Below, in pieces: positions 43,741 to 57,027 of a stretch of 64,000 bases of DNA. The DNA lies in the NCBI GenBank assembly GCA_022478985.1, contig JAKSZP010009243.1, positions 1 through 64,000 on the forward strand, given 5' to 3'. The notes below the pieces were generated by a model. It worked only from the letters and a program-made list of their open reading frames with translations. It did no database searches and was not told the DNA's origin. Origin of the DNA: Massospora cicadina. Taxonomy: Eukaryota; Entomophthoromycota; Entomophthoromycetes; Entomophthorales; Entomophthoraceae. Position 1 is the first letter of the stretch, and each line of letters begins with the position of its first letter. Made by a program: the position numbers and the translations under genes.

Positions 43741-45124
43741 TGGGGCTGCGTCCCATGAAGGTCCGCGGCAAAGGGATGGGAGGCCAGATAGTTAAGTAGA
43801 GAATGGGGGTGGGTAGTATTGCGGAGGTAAAGGGCACAGGCAAAATTGGAGTGGGCCGCACATGACCAGTGCTGGTCTAATCTTGTGAGGTTGGTGACTG
43901 CAGCGATCCAGGTGCCAAGTATTTTAGTGACATGTGCCTCAAAGTTGAGTAGGTCCATACCACCACTATAGCGAGGGCCAAACATGACATCCAGGCGCAC
44001 AAGGGGAAGGCGACTTAACCATAGCCCTTGTATGAGGGATTATAAAGAGATGAAGAAAGAGGGGGAAAAGGCGATGACATGGGCCAAAAACCAGACTATT
44101 GACATAGGTATAGAGTTGGAAAGCACAAGAAAGCCTGTGAGGGTAGTCTGGTGGGCTCTGATAAAGGTTATGTACTTTGTGACATTGTCTAGGATGTGGT
44201 GCTCCATTACTGATGAGAGTACCCTCCCGCCTCCAACCACACGCCTATTTGGCGCACCAGACCAGCAGTGGGTCTTGGCATTAAAGGGAGTATAAGCGGG
44301 GCAGTATGGGGTGGGTGGGGCAAGTGAACCAGAGAGCTATCAGACGAAGCAGGCTGACTAGGAGGCGCTAGTGGCCAGCGGGCTTGGTACCAGCTGAGGA
44401 GATTGATTTTGGTTTTAAAGGCACTAAGGGCGGCGTTACTGAACCTGAAGTAAACCTGGATAATTGCCTCCAGCGCACGTGCTTCATGCTTGTTAGACAC
44501 CCCAACCACAAAATCATCAGCATATGTCAGCATTCTGAAAGGTACTTGGATTTGCACATGGACACCAGCAAAGCGTGCATTCACATTGCCTAAGGGTGGG
44601 TTGAGGCTGAAATCGCACATGAGGGGACTTAAAGGGTACCTTGAAGGAGACCCCTTGAGGGTTAACCACCTCAGTGAAGAAACCAGGGCCACGCATAGCC
44701 ATTGTGGCAGATTCCGTGGGCAACATTACCCAATCAATGAACTGGTGGGGGAGGTAGAATTTGTTGAGGCAGGCTTTAAGGTAATCCCAGTTGACCTTAT
44801 CATAAGCTTTTTGTTTGTCTAAGAACACGCGCTCCCTGATAACTGTGGATTGACAGACATTGGCTACAGTTTGGATGTTATCCCATATTAAGTGCTTGGG
44901 GATAAACCTGATTTTCTCAGAGGAGATCACTTCAGAAGCAACTTCCCTAGGCAATTGGCCATAATTTTAGTGAATAACTTAGTATCTGTAAAAGTAAGTG
45001 ATATGGGGCACCAGTTTGCCAAGTCCAGCTTATCACCTTTCTTATACAGCGTTAACATATATCCTCCTGGCACCCAGGAAGAAGTAGCGTTTCTAAAAAG
45101 ACATCTGTTCATTGAGGCAAGCAT
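43741..45124 (-). pseudogene. LINE B reverse transcriptase
   Basis: Blocks in order: LYKKGDKLDLANWCPISLT (45.0-45.1 kb), EKIRFIPKHLIWDNIQTVAN, VFLDKQKAYDKVNWDYL (first Asp kept), and LTYADDFVVGVSN with YADD at 44513-44524. The GDPLSPLL block is damaged by a frameshift near 44.65 kb. Catalytic residues are present but the frame is broken. Confidence 0.8.
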
Positions 45125-45247
45125 CAGAGAGGAGATTTAATTAATATTTTTTGTAGAACACATAAGGAATCCCATCTGAACTTGGGCACTTTCTGTGCAG
45201 TGCACCATGAACGGCATACCAGAGTTCATCCTGAGTAATTAAATTCA

Positions 45248-46660
<1,413 letters not shown>

Positions 46661-46866
46661 TTCAATGCCCCTTATTGTGAAGGAGACCCCCATAACAGCT
46701 TAGATGCAATGGAAAGGGCCCCCTTGCCCTTCTTTCGCCAATATCTCAACAGCTTTGGACTGCAACCATGTGTTTGGCAGCGTTTACAAGTCCTTGAGAA
46801 TTCTCTTTTCTTTGGGCTGTTATTCAGTTTTGGTGATTTTTTGGTTTATGTTGACATTTTTTTATT

Positions 46867-48115
46867 TCAGTTCTCCTGCGTTGCACCATTTGAGGCCAAC
46901 AAAAACTTAGGTAGGGTTGGGTTAAGGGAATCAGTTTCAATCGATGCATAGTAACTTTGCACGGGTAATTCTGGCTTGAAAACCTGGTCTGCAGGTTGGT
47001 GGGCCCAATCTGATTGGTGAGCGGATTCTTGAGCAACTTCAGCTGTGAATGAGTTGATGTCAACTTGGGTTTGGGAGAGAAGGATCATAGACGCTACCGC
47101 TGCTGCCTTGGCTGCTGCTCTATGGAACTGTTTGGCCTTTTTGCGCTCTTGTGGGGACACAGGTTTTACCTGAATGTAACGCCCCTGCGCTCCCCACAAG
47201 TAGGCGGCATCAGTATCAATGGCAGGTTCATAATGGGAGTCAGCGCTTCCCATTGCATCATGGAGGACTTCATTCTGAGTGATGCCATCTATGGAAGGGC
47301 AAGTGTGTACCTTATGGGCAAAAGCAAAATAAAAAGTGCATATATGGGTTGCGCTATCTACCATAACACAGAATGGACGTGATTCTATCATCAATATTGA
47401 CAACTGTAGTGTGGGTAATTTGGGTTAAGTCTTCTGTGGTGACCGTGGTTGGGGTAATCATTGTAATTTCTTTGCTCATGATAATCTTCAGCATAAGCGT
47501 GAAGCACTGCATCTCAAAAGAGTGAAGTTCCCCATAAGATCTAAGCCTAACTGAGAGGTGGTGCTCCAGTACTTCAAGTTTCACTGTTGTGTGGAGGAAG
47601 TCAAAAGTGACAAAAATTTGGAATGATTTTGGTCCAACGCTTGAGCTTCGTTTTGACCACCCATTGACCATATGAGGATCAAACACCACGTGCACCTGTG
47701 CAGCAGCATCCACTGCTTGTGCAGTTTCATACCTGAGGTACAATCATCCACAGGTCATAGAATACAATGAAACATGTACAGCGGCTGGGAAGTGTTTATG
47801 CACATCACCACAGAACTTTTTCTAAAGTGCTGTTAGATTAATATCCAGAAAAACTCGAATCCCATGCTCTACTGATGACAGGAGCTGGGAATGCGGAGTT
47901 TTGATGTAGTGATTGCATAATTCTTGCCAGGCTAAAATCACTGGTAAACTACTCAACGCTGTTTTCTTATTTTTTCTAGGCCACAAGTGTCACCATGTTA
48001 TTTTCAAACTTTGGAAAGTACAAAGGCTGCCCCTATGCCCTTTACTATGCTTGCTCAACCTTTACCCAACATTGGATGCACACTCATCTCATCATGTTAT
48101 TTATCAAACTTACCA
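46867..48115 (-). pseudogene. LINE B ORF1, knuckle damaged
   Basis: The frame 46867-47403 holds the knuckle as CTFYFAFAHKVHTC, where the second Cys is Tyr. YIQVKPVSPQERKKAKQFHR follows, matching PISPQEMKKAKQAHR of LINE A. The upstream frame 47354-47743 contains EVLEHHLSVRLRSYGELHSF. The N-terminus is in further pieces up to about 48.11 kb. The C-terminus ends TDSLNPTLPKFLL. RNA binding is inferred from the family; the knuckle is no longer complete. Confidence 0.75.
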
Positions 48116-48165
48116 GCCTTGAATTAGATTAGTTTCAATTTGTGATTGCAATGAGATAGTTGTCT

Positions 48166-48935
48166 AAATTAAATGAACACTTGATTCCTTGGAGAAATAT
48201 ATAAATGCTAAGCTACTACCTCTCAGGAAACATGGGCAAAAATCTCCCTTTAGCCTAGTTTTCATTTAGTATTTCGTTCAAATGACCACAGGGGTATCAC
48301 CTGTGCATGATAGATTGGGTTATAATCCCGCCTTCACCCTTGGGCCAAAATATTGCAGTACTTACCAGTTGCAGTTAGCTTTGTTAAACGCATGAAGAAG
48401 GTGCACTCCCAGGTTCAACAAAAGTTGACCAAATCAACTGATGATGTCAAATGATTTTCTAAAAAAAGCGCCATGTGGCCACAGACTTTAAATTAGGAGA
48501 TTTGGTCAAGGTTACCAAGAATTTTTACCTCAAAGTGCCATACCATAGACTGGCTTGTAAGCGGGCAGGCCCCTTCCCTATCGCGTGGGTGCTGAATAAT
48601 AAATCCTTCCATGTTTAATTGCCCTCCCACTGAAAGATCAAAAACTCTTTTAATCCTCCCCTTATCTCATTCAAAGGGCATATGCCAGAGGAGATAGAGC
48701 CTATCATAGTGGAGGGTGCACCTGAATTTTAATTTGGAGCGAATCTTAGACTCTTGGAAAGCAAAGCATACTTTTTAGTAATCTTTATTATGGAAAGTGT
48801 TTCATCTTATAAAGATAATTAATCACAGCCAAGAATTAAAAAAACTTTTAAGAGTTAATTGCTGAGTTTTACAAGGCCAACCCAAAGCACCCTCAACAGC
48901 CCTTCCCTTCCCTGGAAGGATGCCATTGCAGCCAT
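48166..48935 (+). pseudogene. W piece 4: integrase tail and chromodomain
   Basis: After LINE B the W reading resumes with PVHDRLGYNPAFTLGPK, the counterpart of ATLGYNPSFLVSPH in Y. Traces of the integrase tail follow. GHMPEEIEPIIVEGAPEF and LERILDSWKAKHTF (about 48.69-48.77 kb) open the chromodomain, and ELIAEFYKANPKHPQQP (about 48.85-48.90 kb) is its final helix. Several stops interrupt it. This end point and the PPT and LTR after it close element W. Confidence 0.7.
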
Positions 48936-49164
48936 TAGAATTTCCGCCCCGCAGAAGAACTATTCCTTATCTAATGCCCCTGAAGAAAGGATGGTTAGCC
49001 TGGCGGATAAAACCGCTTCCACCCTAGTGCAGGTTTTGTTAAATATATGTTTAAAACCTGTACTGGCTAGAAAAATTCTTGGTGTGGTATTTTTGTCCTG
49101 AGGTCAACCCACCTCAAATACTTTTTTCTAAGGCCCCTGAAGGAGAAGTAGACCATGTCCTTCT

Positions 49165-49176
49165 AGAAAAAGTAAA
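49165..49176 (+). promoter_or_regulatory. polypurine tract of W
   Basis: AGAAAAAGTAAA, like the AGAAAAAGGAAAGGGTAA of Y, lies directly before TGTAAGGCCC. Confidence 0.65.
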
Positions 49177-49984
49177 TGTAAGGCCCTTGTCTCCTGCTAT
49201 TAAGTTGGATAGGGCTATGAACCCCCCTAGGACCAAAAAGGGTTGTTGGGACTGAGGGAGGTCTGAAGGTGGGTCCTTCAAAGCTTACTGAGGTGGACAG
49301 GCGAGAGTAAGACTTAACCTTAACAACAGGTTCAGAGGTCCTAATAGTTAATAATTAGGGACCTAACCTTAGCAGGTTCAGTGGTCCCAAAAGCTAATAG
49401 TTAGGGACTTAACCACACTGGTTCAGAGGTCGCAAAAACAAGAGAGTGAACTTTATGAAGAGCCTAATTAAAGGTAAAAGTGTAAAAGTTATTTTATTAA
49501 TCAAATAATCAGCACCTTAAATAGTGCTAAGAAAGGAAAAGATAAGATAAGAAATATAAGGAATGATCGTCATGTACCCTGGTGGAATTGGGAATATATT
49601 AAAAAATATTATCCTAAATTTTTTAGAGGATAAAGAGAAGTAGGTAGCAGATAAAGTACTCATAAGATAAGGTGAAGTTTGAGATAAGATAACATTGAAA
49701 TAAGAGATTTGTTCCCTCCAGGGTATAATATTAGTTATAGAGTTTATCAGCCAGGATTATCAATTAGTGTAGCAGTTTGATAATTTATCTCAAGTTCATC
49801 CAATATTAATCAAATTTGGATGATGCTAAGTAAATCAAAGTTAATAATGATTTTGGGCTTTAGACCCAACAAAGCATCGATTGGTAGATTAATAACAGTA
49901 AATATAGGTTGATATTGCCAAAAATAAGTAACAAGTTTGAAGCCCCAAGTCAAGGCTTCATTTAAACTGTTGAGAATCCCAACA
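49177..49984 (+). repeat. 3' LTR of W (probable)
   Basis: It starts TGTAAGGCCCTTGTCTCC (compare TGTAAGTCCTGGGG of Y) after a polypurine tract and ends at TGAGAATCCCAACA. No matching 5' LTR was found in the window, so the right end is inferred from the CA terminus only. Confidence 0.5.
49329..49432. repeat. 46-bp tandem repeat of GGTTCAGAGGTCC type
   Basis: GGTTCAGAGGTCC at 49329, GGTTCAGTGGTCC at 49375 and GGTTCAGAGGTCG at 49420 give periods of 46 and 45 bases, with GGGACYTAACC between. The same motif pair flanks Z pol. Confidence 0.75.
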
Positions 49985-52950
49985 AGGGTTCAAACCTCAA
50001 TACCCTTCCCCTTACCCAGATCACTGACATAGATTATACCCTGGACAAAAGATGGTGGCTACTGCCCCTCCCAGTTTCCCACGCGTCTTTCCCTCATCCA
50101 CTCCTCAGCCTAAACTCATCCAAGTCACAAAATCTACAGAGTTTTAAAATAAATAAAATTAAAAAACTATGTGTAGACTTGAGGAATCTCATAAACTCCA
50201 CAACCAGGGACCCATTTTCCCCAGCAAGCGGTACAATCAGGAGCCAACCTGAAAGGAAAAAATTCATTTACTATTCAAAATAAAGAAAGAAGTCAAAAAG
50301 GAAAGGGTAAAAATGGTGATTGGACATAACTCTCCATTGCAAAGTCAAATTAAATTTTGATAAAGGAATATAGAAATAATGACCTGAGAATAGCGTGTGA
50401 ATTACAGATGATACTATTAAAGGGAAAATCAGTGTTTGAAACTGTTAATCAATGAAATCAGAATTGTCAATCATTCTATACTACCATAGTTCAACTTAGT
50501 AACCTCCATCTCCCCATCACAGCCTAAAACAAAGCATCCTACAAATGGTAGGGCGTAAGGTTATTATTTTACTTTTTCCCCAACTAGAGCTATTATTGTA
50601 GAAAATAAAATTTTATATTTCTTTATCAAAAGTCTATATTTAAATATGCAGTTACTGCTCTTAAAAAATTGACACCACCCAAGGGTATATTTATTGGCCT
50701 CAAAGATAGAAGAACCCTTGGGTGCTAATACAAACCAAAACATTAGAAACTGAAACCCTAGAATGAAAATGACTTCATAAATCTCTCTCACCTAATTCTG
50801 ATGAGGCGCAGCTGATTAGTTTGTACCTGCTGTTGTTGCTGTTTAAGACCAACATTCAGAGTCCAGTTTAATCTTGGAGCATTTCCATACTATCAATCTC
50901 AGATATAAGTATATCATTTAGATATCGGAAGATCTATATTTTAGTACTTAAATATAATAAGCAGTTATTTGAAATTGCACCACTAAATTTTCTTACACTT
51001 AGACATAGGTAAAGCCAAAAATACAGAATTATAATTTTATCTACTTGATATGCATGACACATGATTGTATACTAAGATATATATCCTATAAGGCACTATA
51101 TATAAGTATATAAGAGCTAGGTCTTAATTTGATGACTTGTAGATGAAATAAATTTACTTTCACCTGTCTATATAGCCTGAAACTTACTGTATGTCTAGCT
51201 ATATAAGTCATGTGAAACTTATTACTCATAGATTAAATTTACCATTAGCAAAAGATAGTTTTAATATTGCTGTGCATTTTTCATACTAACTTACTGAAAT
51301 AAAAATGTAGCATATTTTAACAATGAAAACATTTTTAATTTTGGACAGGACAATAATAACAATAAAAAGATTTATGTTATATTTGTAAAATATGTCTTGT
51401 TGGAATATCTAAGTAGATTTTCTATTAGTATATAAGTAAGTAAGAAAGATTTACATAAAAATTCTGTAGTATATTTGATAATGCCCAGTTATATCAACTG
51501 AAACTTATAAGTTTTACCTGGCTCAAACTGTTTATAAGTATAGTGCTACTAAAAAACATTTAATATAATATCAAGTTTATAAAAAAATTTTATAAATTCT
51601 TTTTATTTTTTTGCTTATTTACTTGAGGCAAGCTGACCAGGGGGCAGACATTACTGAAGAGAGAGAAAGAAAACATTGACATAAAACTGGAGCAGGGTCA
51701 ACTCCATCAAAGAAAGTTTTCCACCCCCAGATCAGGACTCTAGTTTTTCTGGTTATGTCATGGGTAAAGTTTTTGTGTTATTAGACCTACTAACCACCAA
51801 TAGCTTCCTTCATCTGGCACCCCAATTGATGTACAAAGGGTAAGAATTGAACTGCAACCTTCAGGTTGGTAGCTATATGCCCTACCAACTCACCTTCCAC
51901 CCCCAAGATTTATAAATTCTATAAAAATGAAATAAAATTATCTTCCTAAAAACTTATTTAATAAAATATTATCTGAACTAACTATTACAATATGGAGATA
52001 TTTTCTAATCATATTTCCTGAAAACACAATTAAATGATATACAAAAAATATATTCTTTTACTAAAGCTTATAATCCATGTGATATTAGTATTTTTTTAAA
52101 ATAAAACTTATTTTAAACCTATATATTTATATCTCCATTTTAATATGTTAGGTAATAACTAAATCTATATTATATCTATAGATTTTTATACTTGATTGTC
52201 TATACTCTTTTTTAAGAAAAGTATTAATACTAGAAAAATGGAAGATAGATAAAATCAGGAAAATACTAGAATAGCTTCTTAAAAAATTATAAAGCTTCTT
52301 AGCCACTTTGTAAAAAGTAGTTAAACTTGAAAAAGGTAATGGAACTTGATATCTATATAGAAAGTTGTAATAAAAACTGGACAATAGTGCATAGAGATGA
52401 TTAAGTAATGTTATGGGAGTTAATAGTAAGACCAAGTATGGAGTATATGATATTAGGAAATATATTACAATATCTTAATACCAGTATAAATATAGTTTTA
52501 TATATAACTATTTAATAATTTATTCTAGAAATCTACATCAGTAAACATCTTTATTTAAATATACAACTTAGAACCATCTAGTACTAAAAAAAATATTCAA
52601 CTTAGATTAATATTAGGTGAGATTATGTTAGGTTTATATCTGATATTCATTAAGTATAATAGTTATATCTAAAACTATCTATGATTAGCTTATATGCAAG
52701 AGTTTGAAAGTAGGGTTATGGACATTAGTAATTCACTATAAAAATCATAGATGCTCTTAAATGATAGATAAATGATTTATAATAAAAAAAGCAGGGCTTA
52801 TGGTCTTTTGGCTATGACTTTGAGAGGTATAAATATCCTATAATTAAAAATACTTATTTTATATTATGGAAAGAAAAGATTTTATAGTTTTAGGAGCCAT
52901 AAATTTTTGTAAGTGTAGTTAGCCTAAAATTATTTATTAGTAATAAGAAG
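49985..52950. other. AT-rich interval without genes
   Basis: Very AT-rich, especially 50.9-52.9 kb, with many TATAAGT and AAACTTAT motifs. The longest open frame (52148-52435 minus) is rich in Leu, Tyr and Ser, as expected by chance in such sequence. No transposon domain, exon structure or splice-supported gene was recognised. A tRNA-like motif lies at 51841-51904. Confidence 0.5.
51841..51904 (-). other. tRNA-like motif, possible SINE head or tRNA relic
   Basis: On the minus strand GGTGAGTTGGTAGGGC resembles an A box, and CAGTTCAATTCTTAC resembles a B box (GTTCRANTC), at near-tRNA spacing. The acceptor stem does not pair, so a functional tRNA is unlikely. The 230 bases to the left could be the body of a SINE. 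Confidence 0.35.
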
Positions 52951-52954
52951 CCTT

Positions 52955-54290
52955 GTTGGAACTGTTCTTTCTTGTTGCAATCACTTATTGCAACCAATTT
53001 GATATAAGAATGGTAAGTTTGATATTCTATACAAGGAGATGAGTGTGCACCCAATATCAGTTAAAAAGTTGGCAAGCGTTGTAAATGGCACAGGGTCAGT
53101 TTTTGCACCATCCAAAGTTAGGAAACGCCATGAAAACACTGGTGGTCAAGACAACAATAAAAAAAGCAGTGAGTATCTCACTGGAGATTTTAGCTTGGCA
53201 AGCAAAATGCAACCAGTACATAAAACTCCGCAAACTCAGCCCCTGCATCAGTGGAGCATAGTATTTGAGTTTTTCTGGATATAAATTTAATGGCACCTTA
53301 AGAGAAGTTTTGTGGTGATGTGCACAAACACTTCCCAGCCGCTGTGTATGTTACACTGCATTCAATGACCCAAGGATGGTTAGACCTCAGGTTTAAACCA
53401 CACAAGCAGTGGATGCTGCTGTACAGGTGCACGTGGTGTTTGATCCTCATATGGTCAATGGGTGGTCAAAACGAAGCTCAAGCGTTGGACCAAAATCATT
53501 CCAAATTTTTGTCATTTTTGACTAATTCCCCACAACAGTGAGACTTGAAGTCCTAAAATGCTATCTCTCAGTTGGCTAAAAATTATGGGGAACTACAATC
53601 TTTTGAAATGCAGAACTTCACTCTTATGATGAGCTTAGCATGGGCAAAGCAAAGGCAGTGATCACCCCAACTGCAGTCATTGTGGAAGCCTTACTCAAAT
53701 TCCACACACTGCAGTTATCAATATTGATAGGCAGAAACCACCCATTCCGCATTATGGTGGATAGTAAACCCCTTATCTGCACCTATTGTCATTCTTTTGG
53801 TCATAAAGCACACATCTGCCCTTCCAGAGAGGGCACCACTCAGCATGAATTTCTCCCGGATGCAATGAGAAGTGCCAACTCCCATTACAAACCTGCCACT
53901 AACAATGATGTCGCCTTCCTGCAGGGTGCGCAGGGGTGCTATATTCCAGTTAAGCCTGTGTCCCCACAAGAGTGTAAGAAGGCCAAACATGCCTAAAGAA
54001 GCAGTGGCCTAGGCAGTGGCTTTGGCAGCATCTGTGATCCCACCTACCCAGACCCAGGCCAACATTGAGTCATTTGCAGCTGAAGTGGCTCACAATTTTG
54101 TTCTCCATTCAAATTGGGCCCCCAAACTGTAAAACAACTGAATGAATTGGTTTCCCCACACAAATTTATTTCACACTGATCAAGACTGATTCTCTTAACC
54201 CAACCCTCCACGTGTTTTTGTCAAATTCTGATGGTGCACCACAGGATTACCTCAATACGAAAAGCTATAAAAAATCAAAAACACTGTCAC
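52955..54290 (+). mobile_element. LINE C: 5' part with ORF1 only
   Basis: The 5' end GTTCTTTCTTGTTGCAATCA aligns with the 5' ends of LINE A and B. ORF1 follows to TDSLNPTL-like sequence near 54.2 kb. ORF2 is absent; the sequence passes into the LTR of V1. Either V1 inserted here or the rest was deleted. Confidence 0.75.
53039..54250 (+). pseudogene. LINE C ORF1
   Basis: It starts MSVHPISVKKLASVVNG with a basic region (KVRKRHENTGGQDNNKK). After a frame change FPAAVYVTLHSMTQGWLDL matches LINE A (FMTAVYVTPHSMSHGWLDL). The frame 53640-53996 holds an intact knuckle, CTYCHSFGHKAHIC, and YIPVKPVSPQECKKAKHA. The knuckle is complete, while LINE B lost a Cys, yet the frame is broken in at least three places. 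It is the same family of RNA-binding protein. Confidence 0.78.
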
Positions 54291-54780
54291 AATTTTGATA
54301 TGACTGGATGATAAGCCCTAAGTCATTATAGCAGAATGGTTTGGATCTTCTGAGTTTAATACAAGTAATAATTATTTGAGCGCCTCAATATGAGGCGATA
54401 TTGGTTTATTGGAAAATCGCCTCAAATTAGGCGATGGTGAAACTAATGAATGAAGAATTGATGGAGCCAATGAGATATGGCGTAAAAATTACTAAGCCAT
54501 ATAAGCAGTAGCATCTGAAGTCGCTACAATATAGACAAGACGAGATGATCAAGAGGGAGGTTGTTAGTAGTTTAGAGAAAAGCAAAAACAGCATGAAGCG
54601 CTGTATTAACTATATTAAATAAAGATAGTCGTGGGAGCAAGTGCTCCATATTTATTTTGAAAGGTTTATTTAGTGTTTTGAGGACAACAATCATCATATT
54701 GTTGATCCTAGTTGCTCAGTGGGTTGAACCCTGTGCAAAATCTGTTGGCGTATCTCTTGAATACCGCCAACTTTATAACA
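54291..54780 (+). repeat. probable 5' LTR of V1
   Basis: It ends CTTTATAACA one base before the primer-binding site. The start is not fixed and no matching 3' LTR was found. A short inverted motif (GCGCCTCAATATGAGGCG) lies at about 54380-54397. Confidence 0.4.
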
Positions 54781-54781
54781 G

Positions 54782-54799
54782 TGGTGTTTACTACAGGGG
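54782..54799 (+). promoter_or_regulatory. primer-binding site of V1
   Basis: TGGTGTTTACTACAGGGG, two changes from the Z site TGGTGCTCACTACAGGGG, one base after the LTR end. Confidence 0.75.
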
Positions 54800-54879
54800 G
54801 CCCATTGATCAATTAAAATAAAATGATAAAAACTCAGTTGCCTGCTATGTTGCATTCATGTTTTTGATAAAACTCTACC

Positions 54880-56150
54880 CAACACTCTGAGTCAGTTGCC
54901 TATGTGGAGCTGAAACTGGCTTTGGCCACTGTGCTTAAAGAACAAGATGAGCTGCTCCTGGAGGTTTGATGCAATAAGCTGCCCCATTCAATCGTGAAGG
55001 GTATATATGGGTTCTTTAAGCAATTTTTAATTGCAACTGAAGGAGCTTCAGATCAGCAAAGAGTAAAACTGTTGATTTCTTCCTTGGATGTCAGAAGTGC
55101 TAATCAAGTCATCTGTTACCTTTTTGGCAGCTCCATTACTTACCAAGAAGTTAAAGAGACGGTGCTGTGGTTGTTCAGCAGAACTGCACAGATGTCACAG
55201 CGGAAGGCCGAATTTTTAACCATCAGGTTTCAGCAGAATGAGATCCTCACCACGTTTTCTGAGCGATTTACGGTGGAGGCTCACATGCTAATTGGGGCCA
55301 GAATTCTTTCTGTATCAGACATGTGTATTGCGATGACTTCTGCTATAAAGCCATAACATGAGTTACATAACGTTATGGCCCCACTGTTGGATAAAGATGT
55401 ACCTTTTTGGTAAAAATTTTCAGTTTTTGCAACGTATATAAGCCAACTTCCCTCCACCTAATATCGAGTGGAATCCTTATGTTATAACTGCCAAATCATC
55501 TTACTTGGGGGACTCTGCTAGTCCAGTTCACATTCCACCCAGTTACCCTCAGCGGTTAAACATCCACCCGTTACCTGCTTATTGTCCCAGGCCCAACTAT
55601 CTCTCTAAACCTGTTTATACTGACCACTTCCAGCTCAACTCTCACCGTGGCTTGTTTCATATTAACTAAGGACGTAGACCCTATGGGATCAGCTGTTTCA
55701 TATGCAGTTGACAGGGGCATCTGGCATGATGGTGCCCTAATCAACTGGTCTCTTGTGTACAGATGGAAAAGTATGACCAGGGAAAAGTCAGAGCGGAATA
55801 GAGAAGGGACTCTCTATCTCCGCTACACTAGATGTCCCAACTGAACCCAAGTTAGAATATTCAGCAAAAGTTCCCTTGAACAATGAGTCAGTATTATATC
55901 AGCAGCCAGTTGGGGGTGTGAATGTTTTGACATGAGTGCAGTCTGTGGCTATGGCAGAAGAGGGGTCCCAGATGCAGGTTGAGCCGTATGCTTGCCAAAT
56001 GTTCAACCAAGTAACCCCTGAAAAGTTAGACCCCTCCTCAGATGCACCTTTTTTGCAAGCAGCAAGCGCCGCTCTTCCAGTCAACTCTATTATCACACAA
56101 TACCCCAGTATTGGCAAGGGGATTGCATGTTTCCTTGGAACAGGGATTCC
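54880..56150 (+). pseudogene. V1 gag
   Basis: YVELKLALATVLKEQDELLL is followed by a clean frame (54994-55356) with GFFKQFLIATEGASDQQRVK and TTFSERFTVEAHMLIGARIL, homologous to X gag. The downstream part is Pro- and Tyr-rich (55.45-55.6 kb) and broken. No zinc knuckle was recognised. Gag would form the particle core. Confidence 0.65.
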
Positions 56151-56204
56151 TTAGATGTCCATGTTATAAATAGTTAAGATGCGTCTTACTCCAAATGTAC
56201 TTAC

Positions 56205-56747
56205 TGTGATCTGGCTGTAGCTAAGACTTGAGTCCGTGCCATCATAGATACTGGTGCCCCCGACAATATAGTCTCCACTAAATTGGTGTCCAGGCTGTCA
56301 TTAAAACCAGATGTGGAACACCAGATGGTATACAGCACTGCTAGAGCGGAAAATATGGTCTCTGAGGGAGCATACAGCACGCTTCCGCTGCAGTTTAGTT
56401 CTATTGTCATGGTAGCCCCAGCTATAGTGTTACCAAATAGCCATTACAATCTGCTAATCGGAACTGCTTTCTTGCAACACTATGGGGATGTCATTGACAT
56501 GATGGATGAGACTTTTGAAATATTGGGTCAGCAAATCCCAATTTACTTCACCTCTAGCGGAGTATCAAATGATCTAGTACATATGGGGAACATCAATCTA
56601 GCTTATAACAACGGAGTAATCCCAATGCACTACCATTGGTTAAGGGTCAAAACCCAAGCCCTTCTTCAACAGATATATTTTTATCAAGGGCTGCCGCTCA
56701 GAGTGTCCAGACCTATATCTATTCCATCTGGGCATCAATTTATTTGA
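56205..56747 (+). pseudogene. V1 aspartic protease
   Basis: VRAIIDTGAPDNIVSTKL carries an intact DTGA (56247-56258). SEGAYSTLPLQFSSIVMVAP and LPNSHYNLLIGTAFLQHYGD supply the rest of the retropepsin fold, including the hydrophobic-Gly motif (LLIGTAFL). The frame 56283-56747 is open for 154 codons. It is the best-preserved protease in the window; a stop lies just upstream of the active site. Confidence 0.75.
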
Positions 56748-57027
56748 ACACTGAGTTTGTGGTTGAAATTCCAGATGGACTCTATGGGGAGGTTATTGGG
56801 CCATATTAGCAATCACGGTTCAAGCCCCACATGGCCCCAGGCATTATATTACCATGGCAAGGGGAGATTAAGTTTTACTTGCAAATCTACAAATGGTACC
56901 ACTACAAATCTGCCGCCACCAAATAGTGGCATACTTACACTTAATCCCCATCGAGGAGGTTCTTTCGGTTCATGAATTTGAGTAGTTGGAGTAATTTGGT
57001 CTGCCTTTCAAACCACAGCTTAATGTA

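Noticed and set aside
52148..52435. 95-codon minus-strand frame with hydrophobic character
   Set aside because: Composition is what AT-rich DNA gives by chance, and no motif or homolog was seen.
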